Origin: Palsa-504 sp963795795
GTDB taxonomy: Bacteria > Actinomycetota > Actinomycetes > Streptosporangiales > Streptosporangiaceae
Reading direction: 5' to 3'
DNA: 64,000 bases
Assembly: GCA_963795795.1 (NCBI GenBank)
Contig: CAWCJS010000001.1
Location: 186,001 to 250,000, forward strand
The translations under genes were made by a program, and so were the position numbers. The notes under the pieces are model-generated. The model was given only the letters and a program-made list of their open reading frames with translations. It ran no database searches and had not been told where the DNA came from. This document shows, piece after piece, positions 15,534-23,925 of the stretch (positions are counted from its first letter, which is position 1; each line of letters starts with the position of its first letter).

Positions 15534-16433
15534 GTGGACACAATTTGCAACGCGCTCATTGACGAGCAGGCTCCCACTGGCGTCCAGCCAGCAGACCCGG
15601 GGGTCCCGGCGGAACCAGGACTCCTGGCGCCGGGCGAAACGCCGGGTGGCTCTCACCGTTTCCTCCCGGGCTTCATCTAGGGTGCACTCACCGTCCAGGT
15701 AGCGGAGCATCTGCTGGTAGCCGAGGGCCCGGCTGGCGGTCTTGCCTTCCCGCAGGCCCTCCCCGGTCAGGGCACGGACCTCCTCCTCGAACCCCGCCTG
15801 CCACATCCGGTCGACCCGGGCGGCGATCCGCCGGTCCAGCTCGGGCCTGGGCAGGGTGAGGCCGATCTGGATGGCCGGGCGGCCCTGGTCGTAGGCGGGC
15901 ATGGTGGCGGTGAACGGGCGTCCCGATATCTCGATCACCTCGAGCGCGCGGACGATCCGGCGGCCGTTGCCGGGCAGGATCGCGGCGGCGGCGGCCGGGT
16001 CGAGGGTGGCCAGCCTCGCGTGCAGCGCGGCGGGTCCGACCTGGTCGAGCTCGGCCTCGAGCCGGGCCCGGGTCCCGTCGTCCGTGCCGGGGAATTGGAG
16101 GTCTTCCAGGGCGGCCCGGATATACAGGCCCGAGCCGCCGGCCAGGATGGGTACCCGGCCGCGGGCGGTGATGCCCTCGATCGCGGCCCGCGCGAGCTGC
16201 TGGTAGTCGGCCACGTTGGCGGTCCGGGTCACCGGCCATACGTCGAGCAGGTGGTGCGGCACCCCCCGCCAGGCCGCCGGGGGCTCCTTGGCGGTCCCGA
16301 TGTCCATGCCCCGGTAGAGCTGCATCGAGTCCGCGTTCACGACCTCGCCGCCCAGCGCCCGGGCCAGCTCTATGGCCAGCCCGGACTTGCCGGTGGCGGT
16401 CGCCCCGACCACCGCGATGAGGTGCGTGCCCAT
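15498..16433 (-). CDS. miaA: tRNA dimethylallyltransferase
   Basis: 311 residues, full length for the family. The P-loop GATATGKS is at residues 10-17, followed by the substrate motif NADSMQLYRGMDIGTAK (about 34-50) and AGGSGLYI (about 99-106). The basic end (ATRRFARRQESWFRRD) is the tRNA-binding part. The enzyme adds a dimethylallyl group to A37 of tRNAs reading U-starting codons. The usual miaB/dapF neighbours are not next to it. The final ~12 residues are encoded by a dispersed palindrome and are not part of the conserved fold, suggesting that the original end was altered by insertion of that element (inference). Confidence 0.95.
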   Translation of the reverse strand: MGTHLIAVVGATATGKSGLAIELARALGGEVVNADSMQLYRGMDIGTAKEPPAAWRGVPHHLLDVWPVTRTANVADYQQLARAAIEGITARGRVPILAGGSGLYIRAALEDLQFPGTDDGTRARLEAELDQVGPAALHARLATLDPAAAAAILPGNGRRIVRALEVIEISGRPFTATMPAYDQGRPAIQIGLTLPRPELDRRIAARVDRMWQAGFEEEVRALTGEGLREGKTASRALGYQQMLRYLDGECTLDEAREETVRATRRFARRQESWFRRDPRVCWLDASGSLLVNERVANCVHHDHEDFCVRTD

Positions 16434-16552
16434 GACCCCCAGTGTGCCCGTCCCCGCGCATCTGGCGCGCCCCGCCGGCGCGTGGCACGATGAAATGCAA
16501 GGCCACGCACCGGCCGGCGCGGGCCCGGTGCTGGTAGATCGCGGAGGCAGCA

Positions 16553-16861
16553 GTGCGAGTGGACGTGAGCCCCGAGGCGGATGCGGTCGTCCGCGGGCTG
16601 GGCGGCCGGCTCTATGTCTGGGCCGCGCGCCCGTGGGGTTGCTGCTGGGGCACCCCGGCGTACATGAACGCGGCCACGACCCCGCCGGCGCGCATCGCCC
16701 TGTCCGCGTTCAGCCCGGTTGACCCGGTGGACGCGGGCGGCCTGGAGATCTGGTTCCGGGCCCCGGGCGGCCGCCTGCCCGACGTCCTGGAGATCGCGAT
16801 GAAGGGCAAGCGCCACCCCCACGTCGAGGCCTACTGGGACGGCTGCAGCTACATGCTCTAG
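16553..16861 (+). CDS. Conserved small protein with CCWG motif, function unknown
   Basis: 102 residues, GTG start 7 bases after CGGAGG. The sequence begins MRVDVSPEADAVVRGLGGR, has a CCWG motif near residue 26 and ends HVEAYWDGCSYML with a third cysteine. The start pattern and paired cysteines recall small HesB/IscA-like proteins of actinomycetes, but the canonical spacing of iron-sulfur ligands was not found. I treat it as a genuine protein of unknown function. It stands alone between miaA (opposite strand) and a secreted protein. Confidence 0.65.
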   Translation: MRVDVSPEADAVVRGLGGRLYVWAARPWGCCWGTPAYMNAATTPPARIALSAFSPVDPVDAGGLEIWFRAPGGRLPDVLEIAMKGKRHPHVEAYWDGCSYML

Positions 16862-17041
16862 CCGCCGTCACGACGCGGCGGGCGCCGCCCGAGCGCGATC
16901 CGGAGTTGTCTCGCCACCGCCTGCCGGCGCATCGCGCCGGCAATACATACCGCGGGCAGAGCCTTGCTGCAGTGCGGCCGCAGCCGGCGTGGGTGTCCTG
17001 GGGGCTAGGACCACAACCCCCACCGCTAGGAGGCGGACACG

Positions 17042-17356
17042 TTGAAGACCAGACTAGGCAAGATCATGATCGGCACCGCGGTCGGCGTCGGCGCGCTCGG
17101 CGTCGGCTTGGGCGCCAGCATGGCGGTCGCCAGCGCCGCGACCACGCACTCGGCTACCACGACGTCCTCGACGACCTCGTCCTCGTCGTCGCCGTCCTCG
17201 ACGTCGGGCACGACCGCGGGCAGCGCCGGGTCTGCGAGCACGGCCGCGACTCCCTCGGCGTCATCCACACCGAAGCCCACGCACAACTGCACGAACATGA
17301 AGGGCGGGCAGGGCGCGCCGGGCGCATCCACCGGTAGCGGCACCACGGGCAGCTAG
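17042..17356 (+). CDS. Small secreted Ser/Thr-rich protein
   Basis: 104 residues from a TTG start, fixed by a strong TAGGAGG site 9 bases upstream. A typical signal peptide (MKTRLGKIMIGTAVGVGALG, cleavage after about residue 30 at ASA) is followed by a low-complexity Ser/Thr tract (about 35-80) and a short Gly-rich end containing one cysteine. No family was recognised. A secreted or wall-associated product is likely. A strong hairpin follows directly. Confidence 0.6.
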   Translation: MKTRLGKIMIGTAVGVGALGVGLGASMAVASAATTHSATTTSSTTSSSSSPSSTSGTTAGSAGSASTAATPSASSTPKPTHNCTNMKGGQGAPGASTGSGTTGS

Positions 17357-17360
17357 GGCT

Positions 17361-17413
17361 GCGGTGACCGGCCGGCCCCTCCTCCCCAAGGTCCCGGAGG
17401 GGCCGGTCACCGC
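17361..17413. terminator. Long GC-rich hairpin between convergent genes
   Basis: GCGGTGACCGGCC...CCCTCC pairs with GGAGGGGCCGGTCACCGC over about 18 bp, with one 4-base bulge (GGCC) on the left arm. It sits in the short gap between two convergent genes and is the expected bidirectional terminator. Confidence 0.75.
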
Positions 17414-17425
17414 GCAGGCCAGCGG

Positions 17426-18382
17426 CTACCAGGGCCACTCCACGTCCTTGGTCACCGCGTGCTTGCGGGTCCTGGTGGCCTCCTTGAACGTGCGCGGGCG
17501 TTCCAGCCACCGGCCAAGCTCCGTCTCCTGATCCTTGGACAGCATGAGCTTTCGCGGCTCCTCTGATCGCCACGGCACGTCCGGTCGTTCCGGGTACTCA
17601 CGCGTCGGATACAGCGCGCTGACGACGGTCTCCTCGGCGTACACGCACGTCGTAATGGCGTGCAGCCAGAGTTCGTGCAGCGCATCGCGGAACTTCTCGT
17701 CGACGGGACCCTTCCCGTTGTTTCGCCGCTTGTCGACAAAGGGGAACTCCATGACCTCGAGCACGTCGGCCAGCGTGGTGACGGGGACCAGGACCTCGTA
17801 GTCGCCGTGGGCTAGGGCCATCATGGGCGCCCACCGCACCAGGCCTTCCCTGATCCGCTCGACCGCGAGCCGGAGGATCTGGGCCGTGACCATGGTCCAG
17901 TTCGCGTTGCGTTCCATCCGCCAGATCCTGGTGGCGGGGTCGAGGGAGTGCTCAGCCGACCAGTCCATGTCGCCAGCACGCGCATTAGCGCAGGCGGCAC
18001 TGGTTGGCTGGCTCAGCCCGAACGGCGGCTCGCCGAAAAGAGCCACCCAAAGGATGTCCCGGGTGGCCCGGACCTCATCGTTCAGCCCTTTGAGCGTGGT
18101 GTTCCGTATATCCCGCCAGCGGAGTTCATCGCGCCGCTCGATGATCCGATTCACCAGGCTCACCGTGAAAATCAGGTTGAGCAGACCGGTAATAAGCCCG
18201 ATCGTCACCGGATATTTGGCGAACCACGCGTGCGCGCTGGGCCAGTTGAATTCCATCAGCCAGACCGCGATCAGGGCGATCGCGCTGGCCGCGCCGATCG
18301 GATTAAGCGCGATCTTAAGGTAACTGGTGGTCCAGATCCATGTAGCGCGTGGCGGCTCCGCGCTGGCCCGTGACGCCTCCAT
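17426..18382 (-). CDS. Membrane-anchored protein of unknown function
   Basis: 318 residues from the ATG at 18382, preferred over in-frame upstream starts because a GGGGGGAG site precedes it and the extra 52 residues would run into the divergent promoter. Two hydrophobic segments lie at about residues 22-45 and 52-80. A cytoplasmic helical domain follows (RIIERRDELRWRDIRN and on), rich in Trp/Arg/Glu. No family was recognised. It diverges from a glycosidase gene only about 40 bases away. Confidence 0.6.
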   Translation of the reverse strand: MEASRASAEPPRATWIWTTSYLKIALNPIGAASAIALIAVWLMEFNWPSAHAWFAKYPVTIGLITGLLNLIFTVSLVNRIIERRDELRWRDIRNTTLKGLNDEVRATRDILWVALFGEPPFGLSQPTSAACANARAGDMDWSAEHSLDPATRIWRMERNANWTMVTAQILRLAVERIREGLVRWAPMMALAHGDYEVLVPVTTLADVLEVMEFPFVDKRRNNGKGPVDEKFRDALHELWLHAITTCVYAEETVVSALYPTREYPERPDVPWRSEEPRKLMLSKDQETELGRWLERPRTFKEATRTRKHAVTKDVEWPW

Positions 18383-18424
18383 GGCTGGCTCCCCCCACGC
18401 AGGTCGCGTGCTAGCGTAGCAGGC

Positions 18425-19576
18425 ATGGACGGCCATGTGAAGGATGACCGGGTAAGGTCCGAGGCGCTTGACGTCCTTCAGTCGGCCTGGCGCGAGGAGC
18501 GCGGTTACTGCCTGCCCAACGCGGATGTCTACCCGCATATGTGGCTATGGGATTCGTGTTTTCATAGCATCGCCTGGGCCTGTTTTAAGGACCAGCGGAG
18601 TGTCATAGAACTCGCCCACGCGCTGCGCATGCAATTCGCCAACGGATTTCTCCCGCATATGGTCTACGCGGGCCCGAATACGGTCTATCGCGGCCCCCGG
18701 TCTGACGTATCGTGCTTTACCCAGCCGCCCGTTTACGCCCTGGCGATGACCTGGGCCGGGCGGCAGGGGCTCCGGGTGCCCGATGACCTGCCCGGCCAGG
18801 TCTCCCGGGCCCTGGCGTACTTCACGACCCGGCGGTTCCGCGACGGCCTGGCCTTTGTCGTGCATCCCTGGGAGACCGGATGCGACGATTCCCCGCGGTG
18901 GGATTCGTGGTACGGCGGCAGTGCCTGGAACGCGAAGGACTGGCTGGTCCGCGATCAGGAGCTGGTCGCATCGACGGAGTTCGGCGGCGACGAGGGCGAC
19001 GCGGTCTGGAACGCGGAGTTCGTCTGCGCGCCCAGCCTGTTCAACGGGATCTTGTCACACGCGCTGCTGCTGGCCAGCGAGATGAGCGGGCAGGGGGAGC
19101 AGCGCAGCGCCAGCTTCGAGATCGGCGAGGCCATGGACGACCTGCTGTGGGACGACAGCCAGGGCCTGTACGTCGACCGGCCGGTCGCCGGGGGCGGCGA
19201 CAGCCATCGCGTCCCGACCCTCGACGGCGTCCTGTCCGCGCTCGGCAGCGTGCGCCGCGAGCGGGCGCTGGCCTGCCTGGACCAGCTGCGTGACCCGGCC
19301 AGGTTCGCGGCGCCGTGGGGCCTGCGGTACCTGCCCGCCGCCGACCCGCTGTACGTGCCAGACGGTTACTGGCGCGGGCCCGCGTGGCCGCAGCTGGAAT
19401 TCCTCGCCGTCCAGGCCTGCCGGCGCTGGGGCGACGACGCCCTGGCCGACGAGATCGCCGAGCGGGGCAGGCGCGCGATCGTGCGGTCCGGCTGGTCCGA
19501 ATACTGGAACCCGGAGACCGGCGCCGGGCGCGGCGCGCGCCCCCAGACCTGGGCCAGCCTGGCCGCGGCCCTCTAG
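18425..19576 (+). CDS. Trehalase-like/GH63-like glycoside hydrolase
   Basis: 383 residues consistent with an (alpha/alpha)6-barrel glycosidase of the mannosylglycerate-hydrolase/GH63 type. Motifs in order: YPHMWLWDSCFHSIAW (about 36-51), PWETGCDDSPRWDSW (about 150-164), DGYWRGPAWPQ (about 315-325) and EYWNPETGAGRGARPQTWAS (about 359-378). The WDS and DDSPRWD acidic residues are candidates for catalysis. It probably removes a terminal sugar from a small glycoside in the cytoplasm, since no signal peptide is present. The exact sugar is unknown. It stands alone, followed by the convergent glc operon. Confidence 0.75.
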   Translation: MDGHVKDDRVRSEALDVLQSAWREERGYCLPNADVYPHMWLWDSCFHSIAWACFKDQRSVIELAHALRMQFANGFLPHMVYAGPNTVYRGPRSDVSCFTQPPVYALAMTWAGRQGLRVPDDLPGQVSRALAYFTTRRFRDGLAFVVHPWETGCDDSPRWDSWYGGSAWNAKDWLVRDQELVASTEFGGDEGDAVWNAEFVCAPSLFNGILSHALLLASEMSGQGEQRSASFEIGEAMDDLLWDDSQGLYVDRPVAGGGDSHRVPTLDGVLSALGSVRRERALACLDQLRDPARFAAPWGLRYLPAADPLYVPDGYWRGPAWPQLEFLAVQACRRWGDDALADEIAERGRRAIVRSGWSEYWNPETGAGRGARPQTWASLAAAL

Positions 19577-19674
19577 GTGGGCGCGGGCTGCGCCTCGCAG
19601 ACCTGCGCGCCCAGCCTGGCGCGCGGCCCGGTAAGGCGCTCCGCACCTGTCCGCAGCTCGGCAAACCGGGCCGG

Positions 19675-21084
19675 TCAGGCCCCTCCGCTCGGACGGGGCA
19701 GCGGGGTGCGGTTGATGGATGCGTCGAGGACCTCGGCCACGTGGGCCACGGCGATGTGCGTGCCGCGATCGGCCAGCGACGCCGCGATCTGCAGCGTGCA
19801 GCCGGGGTTGGCGGAGATGACCATGGGCGCGCCCGCGTCCAGGACCGCCTGCGCCTTGCGCGCGCCGAGCTCGCTGGCCGCCTCGGGCTGCAGCAGGTTG
19901 TACACGCCGGCCGAGCCGCAGCAGGTCCCGGCGTCGGGCAGCTCGATGAGGTTCAGCTCGGGGATCGCGCGGAGCAGCTCGCGCGGCTGCCGGGTGATCC
20001 GCTGCGCGTGCGCCAGGTGACAGGCGTCGTGGTAGGCGGCGGTGATAGGCAGCGGGTGCCGTAGGGCGACCGGCCCGAGCTCGGCGAGGAACTCCGACAG
20101 GTCCCGGACCTTGGCGCTCAGCGCGGCCGCCCGCCCGGCCCAGCCCGTCCCGGCCAGCAGCCGCTCGTACTCCTTCATCGCGGAGCCGCACCCGGCCGAG
20201 TTGACCACGATCGCGTCCACGTCTTCGGCTTCGAAGGTGGCGATCGCCCGCTCGGCGAAGGCCTGCGCCTCGGCCTCCCGCCCGGTGTGAAACGACAGCG
20301 CGCCGCAGCACCCCTGACCCCGCGGGATGAGGACGTCGCAGCCCTCGGCGGCGAGGACGCGCGCGGTCGCGGCGTTCACCTGCGGAAAGAACACCGACTG
20401 CACGCACCCGGTGAGCATGCCGACCACCGCGCGCCGGGGCCCCCGGGCCGCCACGCGCTCCGGGAGCCTCTTGGTCGTCGCGGCCGATGGCGCCAGCCGC
20501 AGGGCCGCGCCGAGCGCGGGGGACAGCCGGTCCGGCAGGCCGCTGCGGGCCAGTCGCCGGTCAAGGCCGGTGCGCTGCGCCGCACGCAGCGGCCCCAGCG
20601 CCGCCCGCAGCCGCGCGGGGTAGGGGAACAGGGCGAAGATAGCCGCCCGCGCCGCGCGGTCCCGCCGCCGCGACGCCGCCGACCCGGCCGCGCCCGCAGC
20701 CCCCGCAGACGCCGCAGCCCCAGCAGCTGCCCCAGACCCTCCAGACCCTCCAGACTCCCCAGACTCCCCAGACGCCGCGGGAGCCGCGTCGCCCGCAGCG
20801 CGCGCGTCCTCGGTCCAGACCCGGGCCACCTCGATGAGCTGGTCGTACTGAACCCCGGACGGGCAGGCGGTCATGCACGCCATGCAGCCCAGGCAGCGGT
20901 CGAAGTGCTCGGCCGCCGCCGGGGTCATCTCGGCCCCGTCCAGGATCTGGCTGACCAGGTAGATCCGGCCCCGCGGCGAATCCATCTCCTCGGCCCATAG
21001 CTGGTAGGTCGGGCAGGCCGGCAGGCAGAACCCGCAGTGCACGCAGTCCTTCGTCACGCTGCGCAGGTGGTCCGGGTCATGCAT
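19675..21084 (-). CDS. glcF: Glycolate oxidase iron-sulfur subunit
   Basis: 469 residues. Two 4Fe-4S motifs are at the start: Cys14-17-20-24 (DCVHCGFCLPACP) and Cys64-67-70-74 (CLGCMACMTACP). Two CCG domains follow, with GQGCCGAL in the first and GTCCGSAG in the second. GlcF passes electrons from the flavin subunits GlcD/GlcE to the membrane quinone pool during glycolate oxidation. An unusual low-complexity Ser/Gly/Ala linker of about 40 residues (about 98-138) separates the ferredoxin part from the CCG part and is encoded by short tandem repeats. The gene overlaps glcE by one base (TGATG) and is last in the operon. Confidence 0.92.
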   Translation of the reverse strand: MHDPDHLRSVTKDCVHCGFCLPACPTYQLWAEEMDSPRGRIYLVSQILDGAEMTPAAAEHFDRCLGCMACMTACPSGVQYDQLIEVARVWTEDARAAGDAAPAASGESGESGGSGGSGAAAGAAASAGAAGAAGSAASRRRDRAARAAIFALFPYPARLRAALGPLRAAQRTGLDRRLARSGLPDRLSPALGAALRLAPSAATTKRLPERVAARGPRRAVVGMLTGCVQSVFFPQVNAATARVLAAEGCDVLIPRGQGCCGALSFHTGREAEAQAFAERAIATFEAEDVDAIVVNSAGCGSAMKEYERLLAGTGWAGRAAALSAKVRDLSEFLAELGPVALRHPLPITAAYHDACHLAHAQRITRQPRELLRAIPELNLIELPDAGTCCGSAGVYNLLQPEAASELGARKAQAVLDAGAPMVISANPGCTLQIAASLADRGTHIAVAHVAEVLDASINRTPLPRPSGGA

Positions 21085-22382
21085 CAGCTGCCTCCCGCCA
21101 GGCGGCCGGGGAACATCCGGTAGCCGGGGTCGAACCGGTCCTTGACCGCGCGCATCAGGGCGGCGCCCGGCACCGGCCCGTACGCGTCGACGGCGGCCAG
21201 TACCTCGGCGGGCGCGGTCAGCACCACCACGCTGCCCCTGGGACCAGAGGAAACCTCGGCACCCGAGGTCAGCCGGTCTCGCAGCCCCCGGACGAATGCG
21301 GTCGCCGCCTCATCGGAGGTGCGCGGGTCGAGGCAGGCGTACAGCGCGCCCGCGCCGGCCCCGCTCACCGCGGGCCTGACCCCGGCGTCCGCGGCCGCCG
21401 CCACCAGCGCGTCCAGCACGCCGGACAGCTTCCCGAGCCAGAACGTCGCGCGGATCACCATGCTGGATGACGGCAACTGCCCCCACCGGGGCGGCACGGT
21501 CGGCGACACCGCGACCAGCGGGGCGCCGCCCGCCGCGGCCAGCAGCTCGGACATCCGCTTGGCCCGGTCCGCCACCCCCGCCGCCGTCCCCTCGAGGAGG
21601 ACGCCCACCCGCAGCGGCCGCGACGAACCGCCCGGCCAGTCCAGTTCCACCGCCGAGGGGACCAGCGCGGATCCCGCCGCCGCGGCGACCGCTGCCGTGG
21701 CGCCCGCCCGCTCCGCCGAGCCGAACTCCGCCGTGACGTACGCCGCCGCCGCCGGCAACGGGTGCAGCCGGAATGTCGCCTCGGTGATCACCCCGAGCGT
21801 CCCCTGCGACCCGGAGAACAGCTTGCCGATGTCGTAGCCGGCCACGTTCTTGACCACCTTGCCGCCCGAGTGCGCCACCACCCCGTCCGCGCGCACCACG
21901 GTGAGCCCGATCAGCAGGTCGCGCGGGGCACCGTAGCGGAACCGGCGCGGCCCGGCGGTCCCGGTCGCGACCACCCCGCCGACCGTCGCGTGGGCCGGGG
22001 CGTCCAGCGCGAGCTGCTGCCCGGCCTGCGCCAGCACCGAGGCCAGGTGCCCGATCGTCGTTCCGGCCTGCACCCGCGCCACCAGGTCGCCCGCCGCGTG
22101 CTCGATGACCTCGCCCATCAACGACATGTCGACAACCAGGTCACACGACGCCGGGGGCAGGCCCCACCCCAGCCCGAGCCCGGCGCCGCGCGGCACGACG
22201 GTCAGGTCGTGCGCGGCCGCGGCGGCCAGCAGGGCGGACGCCTGCGCGGTGCTGGTCGGCGACCCGACCAGCGCGGGCGCGACCCCCGCCACCGCGTCCG
22301 AGGGCCCACCCTCCCGGGTCGCCGGGCATGCGGCCGTGAGCGCGTCCCGGATACGGGGAACCAACGCTCGTTCGGTATCCAT
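21084..22382 (-). CDS. glcE: Glycolate oxidase FAD-binding subunit GlcE
   Basis: 432 residues from an ATG that overlaps the glcD stop by one base. An FAD-binding PCMH-type fold is seen: VVPRGAGLGLGWG (about 62-74), ATVGGVVATGTAGPRR (about 120-135) and a second part GGKVVKNVAGYDIGKLFSGS (about 162-181). GlcE is the second flavin subunit of glycolate oxidase, needed with GlcD and GlcF. It lies between the other two subunits in one operon. Confidence 0.9.
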   Translation of the reverse strand: MDTERALVPRIRDALTAACPATREGGPSDAVAGVAPALVGSPTSTAQASALLAAAAAHDLTVVPRGAGLGLGWGLPPASCDLVVDMSLMGEVIEHAAGDLVARVQAGTTIGHLASVLAQAGQQLALDAPAHATVGGVVATGTAGPRRFRYGAPRDLLIGLTVVRADGVVAHSGGKVVKNVAGYDIGKLFSGSQGTLGVITEATFRLHPLPAAAAYVTAEFGSAERAGATAAVAAAAGSALVPSAVELDWPGGSSRPLRVGVLLEGTAAGVADRAKRMSELLAAAGGAPLVAVSPTVPPRWGQLPSSSMVIRATFWLGKLSGVLDALVAAAADAGVRPAVSGAGAGALYACLDPRTSDEAATAFVRGLRDRLTSGAEVSSGPRGSVVVLTAPAEVLAAVDAYGPVPGAALMRAVKDRFDPGYRMFPGRLAGGS

Positions 22383-23848
22383 CAAAAGATCTCCGCCAGG
22401 CCAGCCGCTACGGCGGGGTGCGGCGCGCGGCGGTGGCCGGGGACTTCGCCGCAGAGCCTGGGCGTCGGGAAGACCTTGCCGGGGTTGCACAGGCTGGCCG
22501 GGTCGAACGCACAGCGGAGCAGCTGCATGGTGTCCAGGTCGTCGGCGCTGAACATCTTCGGCATGTACCGGGACTTGTCGACGCCGACGCCGTGCTCGCC
22601 GGTGATCGATCCGCCGTGCTCCAGGCACGTGTCGAGGATGGCGCCGGACAGCTCCTCCGCGGCGATCGTCTGTTCCGGCGACGCGTCGTCGTACAGCACC
22701 AGCGGGTGCAGGTTCCCGTCTCCGGCGTGGAACACGTTGGCCACCCGGACCCCGGCCTGCTCGGACAGCGACGCGATCCTGGCCAGCACGTCACCCAGCG
22801 ACGTCCGCGGCACCACCCCGTCCTGCACGATGTACGCCGGGCTGATCCGGCCCACGGCGGCGAACGCGGACCGGCGCCCGGCCCAGATCAGGGCACGGTC
22901 GGCCGGGTCGTCGGCCGCCCTGATCTCGGTCGCCCCCGCCGCCTCGCACAGCGCGCGCACGGTGGCGAGCTCGGCCTCGACCTCCGAGGCAGGCCCGTCC
23001 AGCTCGACGATCAGGACCGCGCCGGCGCCCTCCGGGTAGTTGCAGTGCACCGCCGCCTCGGCGGCCTCGATGGACAGCGCGTCCATCATCTCGATCGCGG
23101 CGGGCACGATGCCGGCTCCGATGATGTCGGAGACCGCGCGGCCGCCGTCGCTGGTCGTGGCGTACGCGGCCAGCAGCGTGTGCACGATCTCAGGTAGCGG
23201 CATCAGCTTGACGACGATCTTGGTCACGATGCCGAGCGTGCCCTCGGAGCCGGTGAACGCGCCGAGCAGGTCGTACCCCGTGGTCAGGCCGGTCCCGTCG
23301 CCCAGCCAGGTCAGCTCGCCGGCGGGCGTGACGATCTCCAGGCCGGTCACGTGGTGGACGGTGAACCCGTTCTTGAGACAGTGCGCGCCGCCGGAGTTCT
23401 CCGCCACGTTGCCGCCGACCGAGCAGATCACCTGGCTGGACGGGTCGGGCGCGTAGAAAAGACCGTACGGCGCGGCGGCCTTGCTCACCGATAGGTTCGT
23501 GGCCCCGGGCTCGACGACGGCCCGCCTGCTCACCGGGTCGATCTCCACGATCTTCCGCATCCGGGACATCACGACGAGGACCCCGTCCCGGTGCGGCAGC
23601 GCGCCGCCGGACAGCCCCGTCCCGCTGCCGCGCGCCACGAACGGCACCCCGGCCTGCGCGCAGGCCCGCACGACCGCGGCCACCTCGCCGGCCGTCGCCG
23701 GCAGTACGACCAGCGCGGGCACGCTGCGGTGCGCGGTGAGCCCGTCGCACTCGTAGGTCCGCAGCTCCAGCGGATCGGTGATCACGTTGGCCGCGCCGCA
23801 GATGTCCCTCATCCGCGGGACCAGCCCCTCGACCGTCGTGGTTGTCAT
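22382..23848 (-). CDS. glcD: Glycolate oxidase catalytic FAD subunit
   Basis: 488 residues from the ATG, preceded by GAGGTGG. FAD-binding region: FVARGSGTGLSGGALP (about 70-85) and CSVGGNVAENSGGAHCLKNG (about 141-160). The C-terminal FAD-oxidase domain includes NVFHAGDGNLHPLVLYD (about 373-389) and EHGGSITGEHGVG (about 416-428), the histidine/glutamate-rich active-site segment of the GlcD/D-lactate dehydrogenase family. The enzyme oxidises glycolate (or D-lactate) to glyoxylate. D-lactate cannot be excluded as substrate by sequence alone, but the GlcE and GlcF partners and malate synthase upstream favour glycolate. Confidence 0.92.
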   Translation of the reverse strand: MTTTTVEGLVPRMRDICGAANVITDPLELRTYECDGLTAHRSVPALVVLPATAGEVAAVVRACAQAGVPFVARGSGTGLSGGALPHRDGVLVVMSRMRKIVEIDPVSRRAVVEPGATNLSVSKAAAPYGLFYAPDPSSQVICSVGGNVAENSGGAHCLKNGFTVHHVTGLEIVTPAGELTWLGDGTGLTTGYDLLGAFTGSEGTLGIVTKIVVKLMPLPEIVHTLLAAYATTSDGGRAVSDIIGAGIVPAAIEMMDALSIEAAEAAVHCNYPEGAGAVLIVELDGPASEVEAELATVRALCEAAGATEIRAADDPADRALIWAGRRSAFAAVGRISPAYIVQDGVVPRTSLGDVLARIASLSEQAGVRVANVFHAGDGNLHPLVLYDDASPEQTIAAEELSGAILDTCLEHGGSITGEHGVGVDKSRYMPKMFSADDLDTMQLLRCAFDPASLCNPGKVFPTPRLCGEVPGHRRAPHPAVAAGLAEIF

Positions 23849-23925
23849 GCCGTCCCACCTCGCCGTCGACCCAAACCCGCTCCCGCTGATTCTCCCCGTT
23901 TTGCAGTCGGCCGAACGGTCTCGCT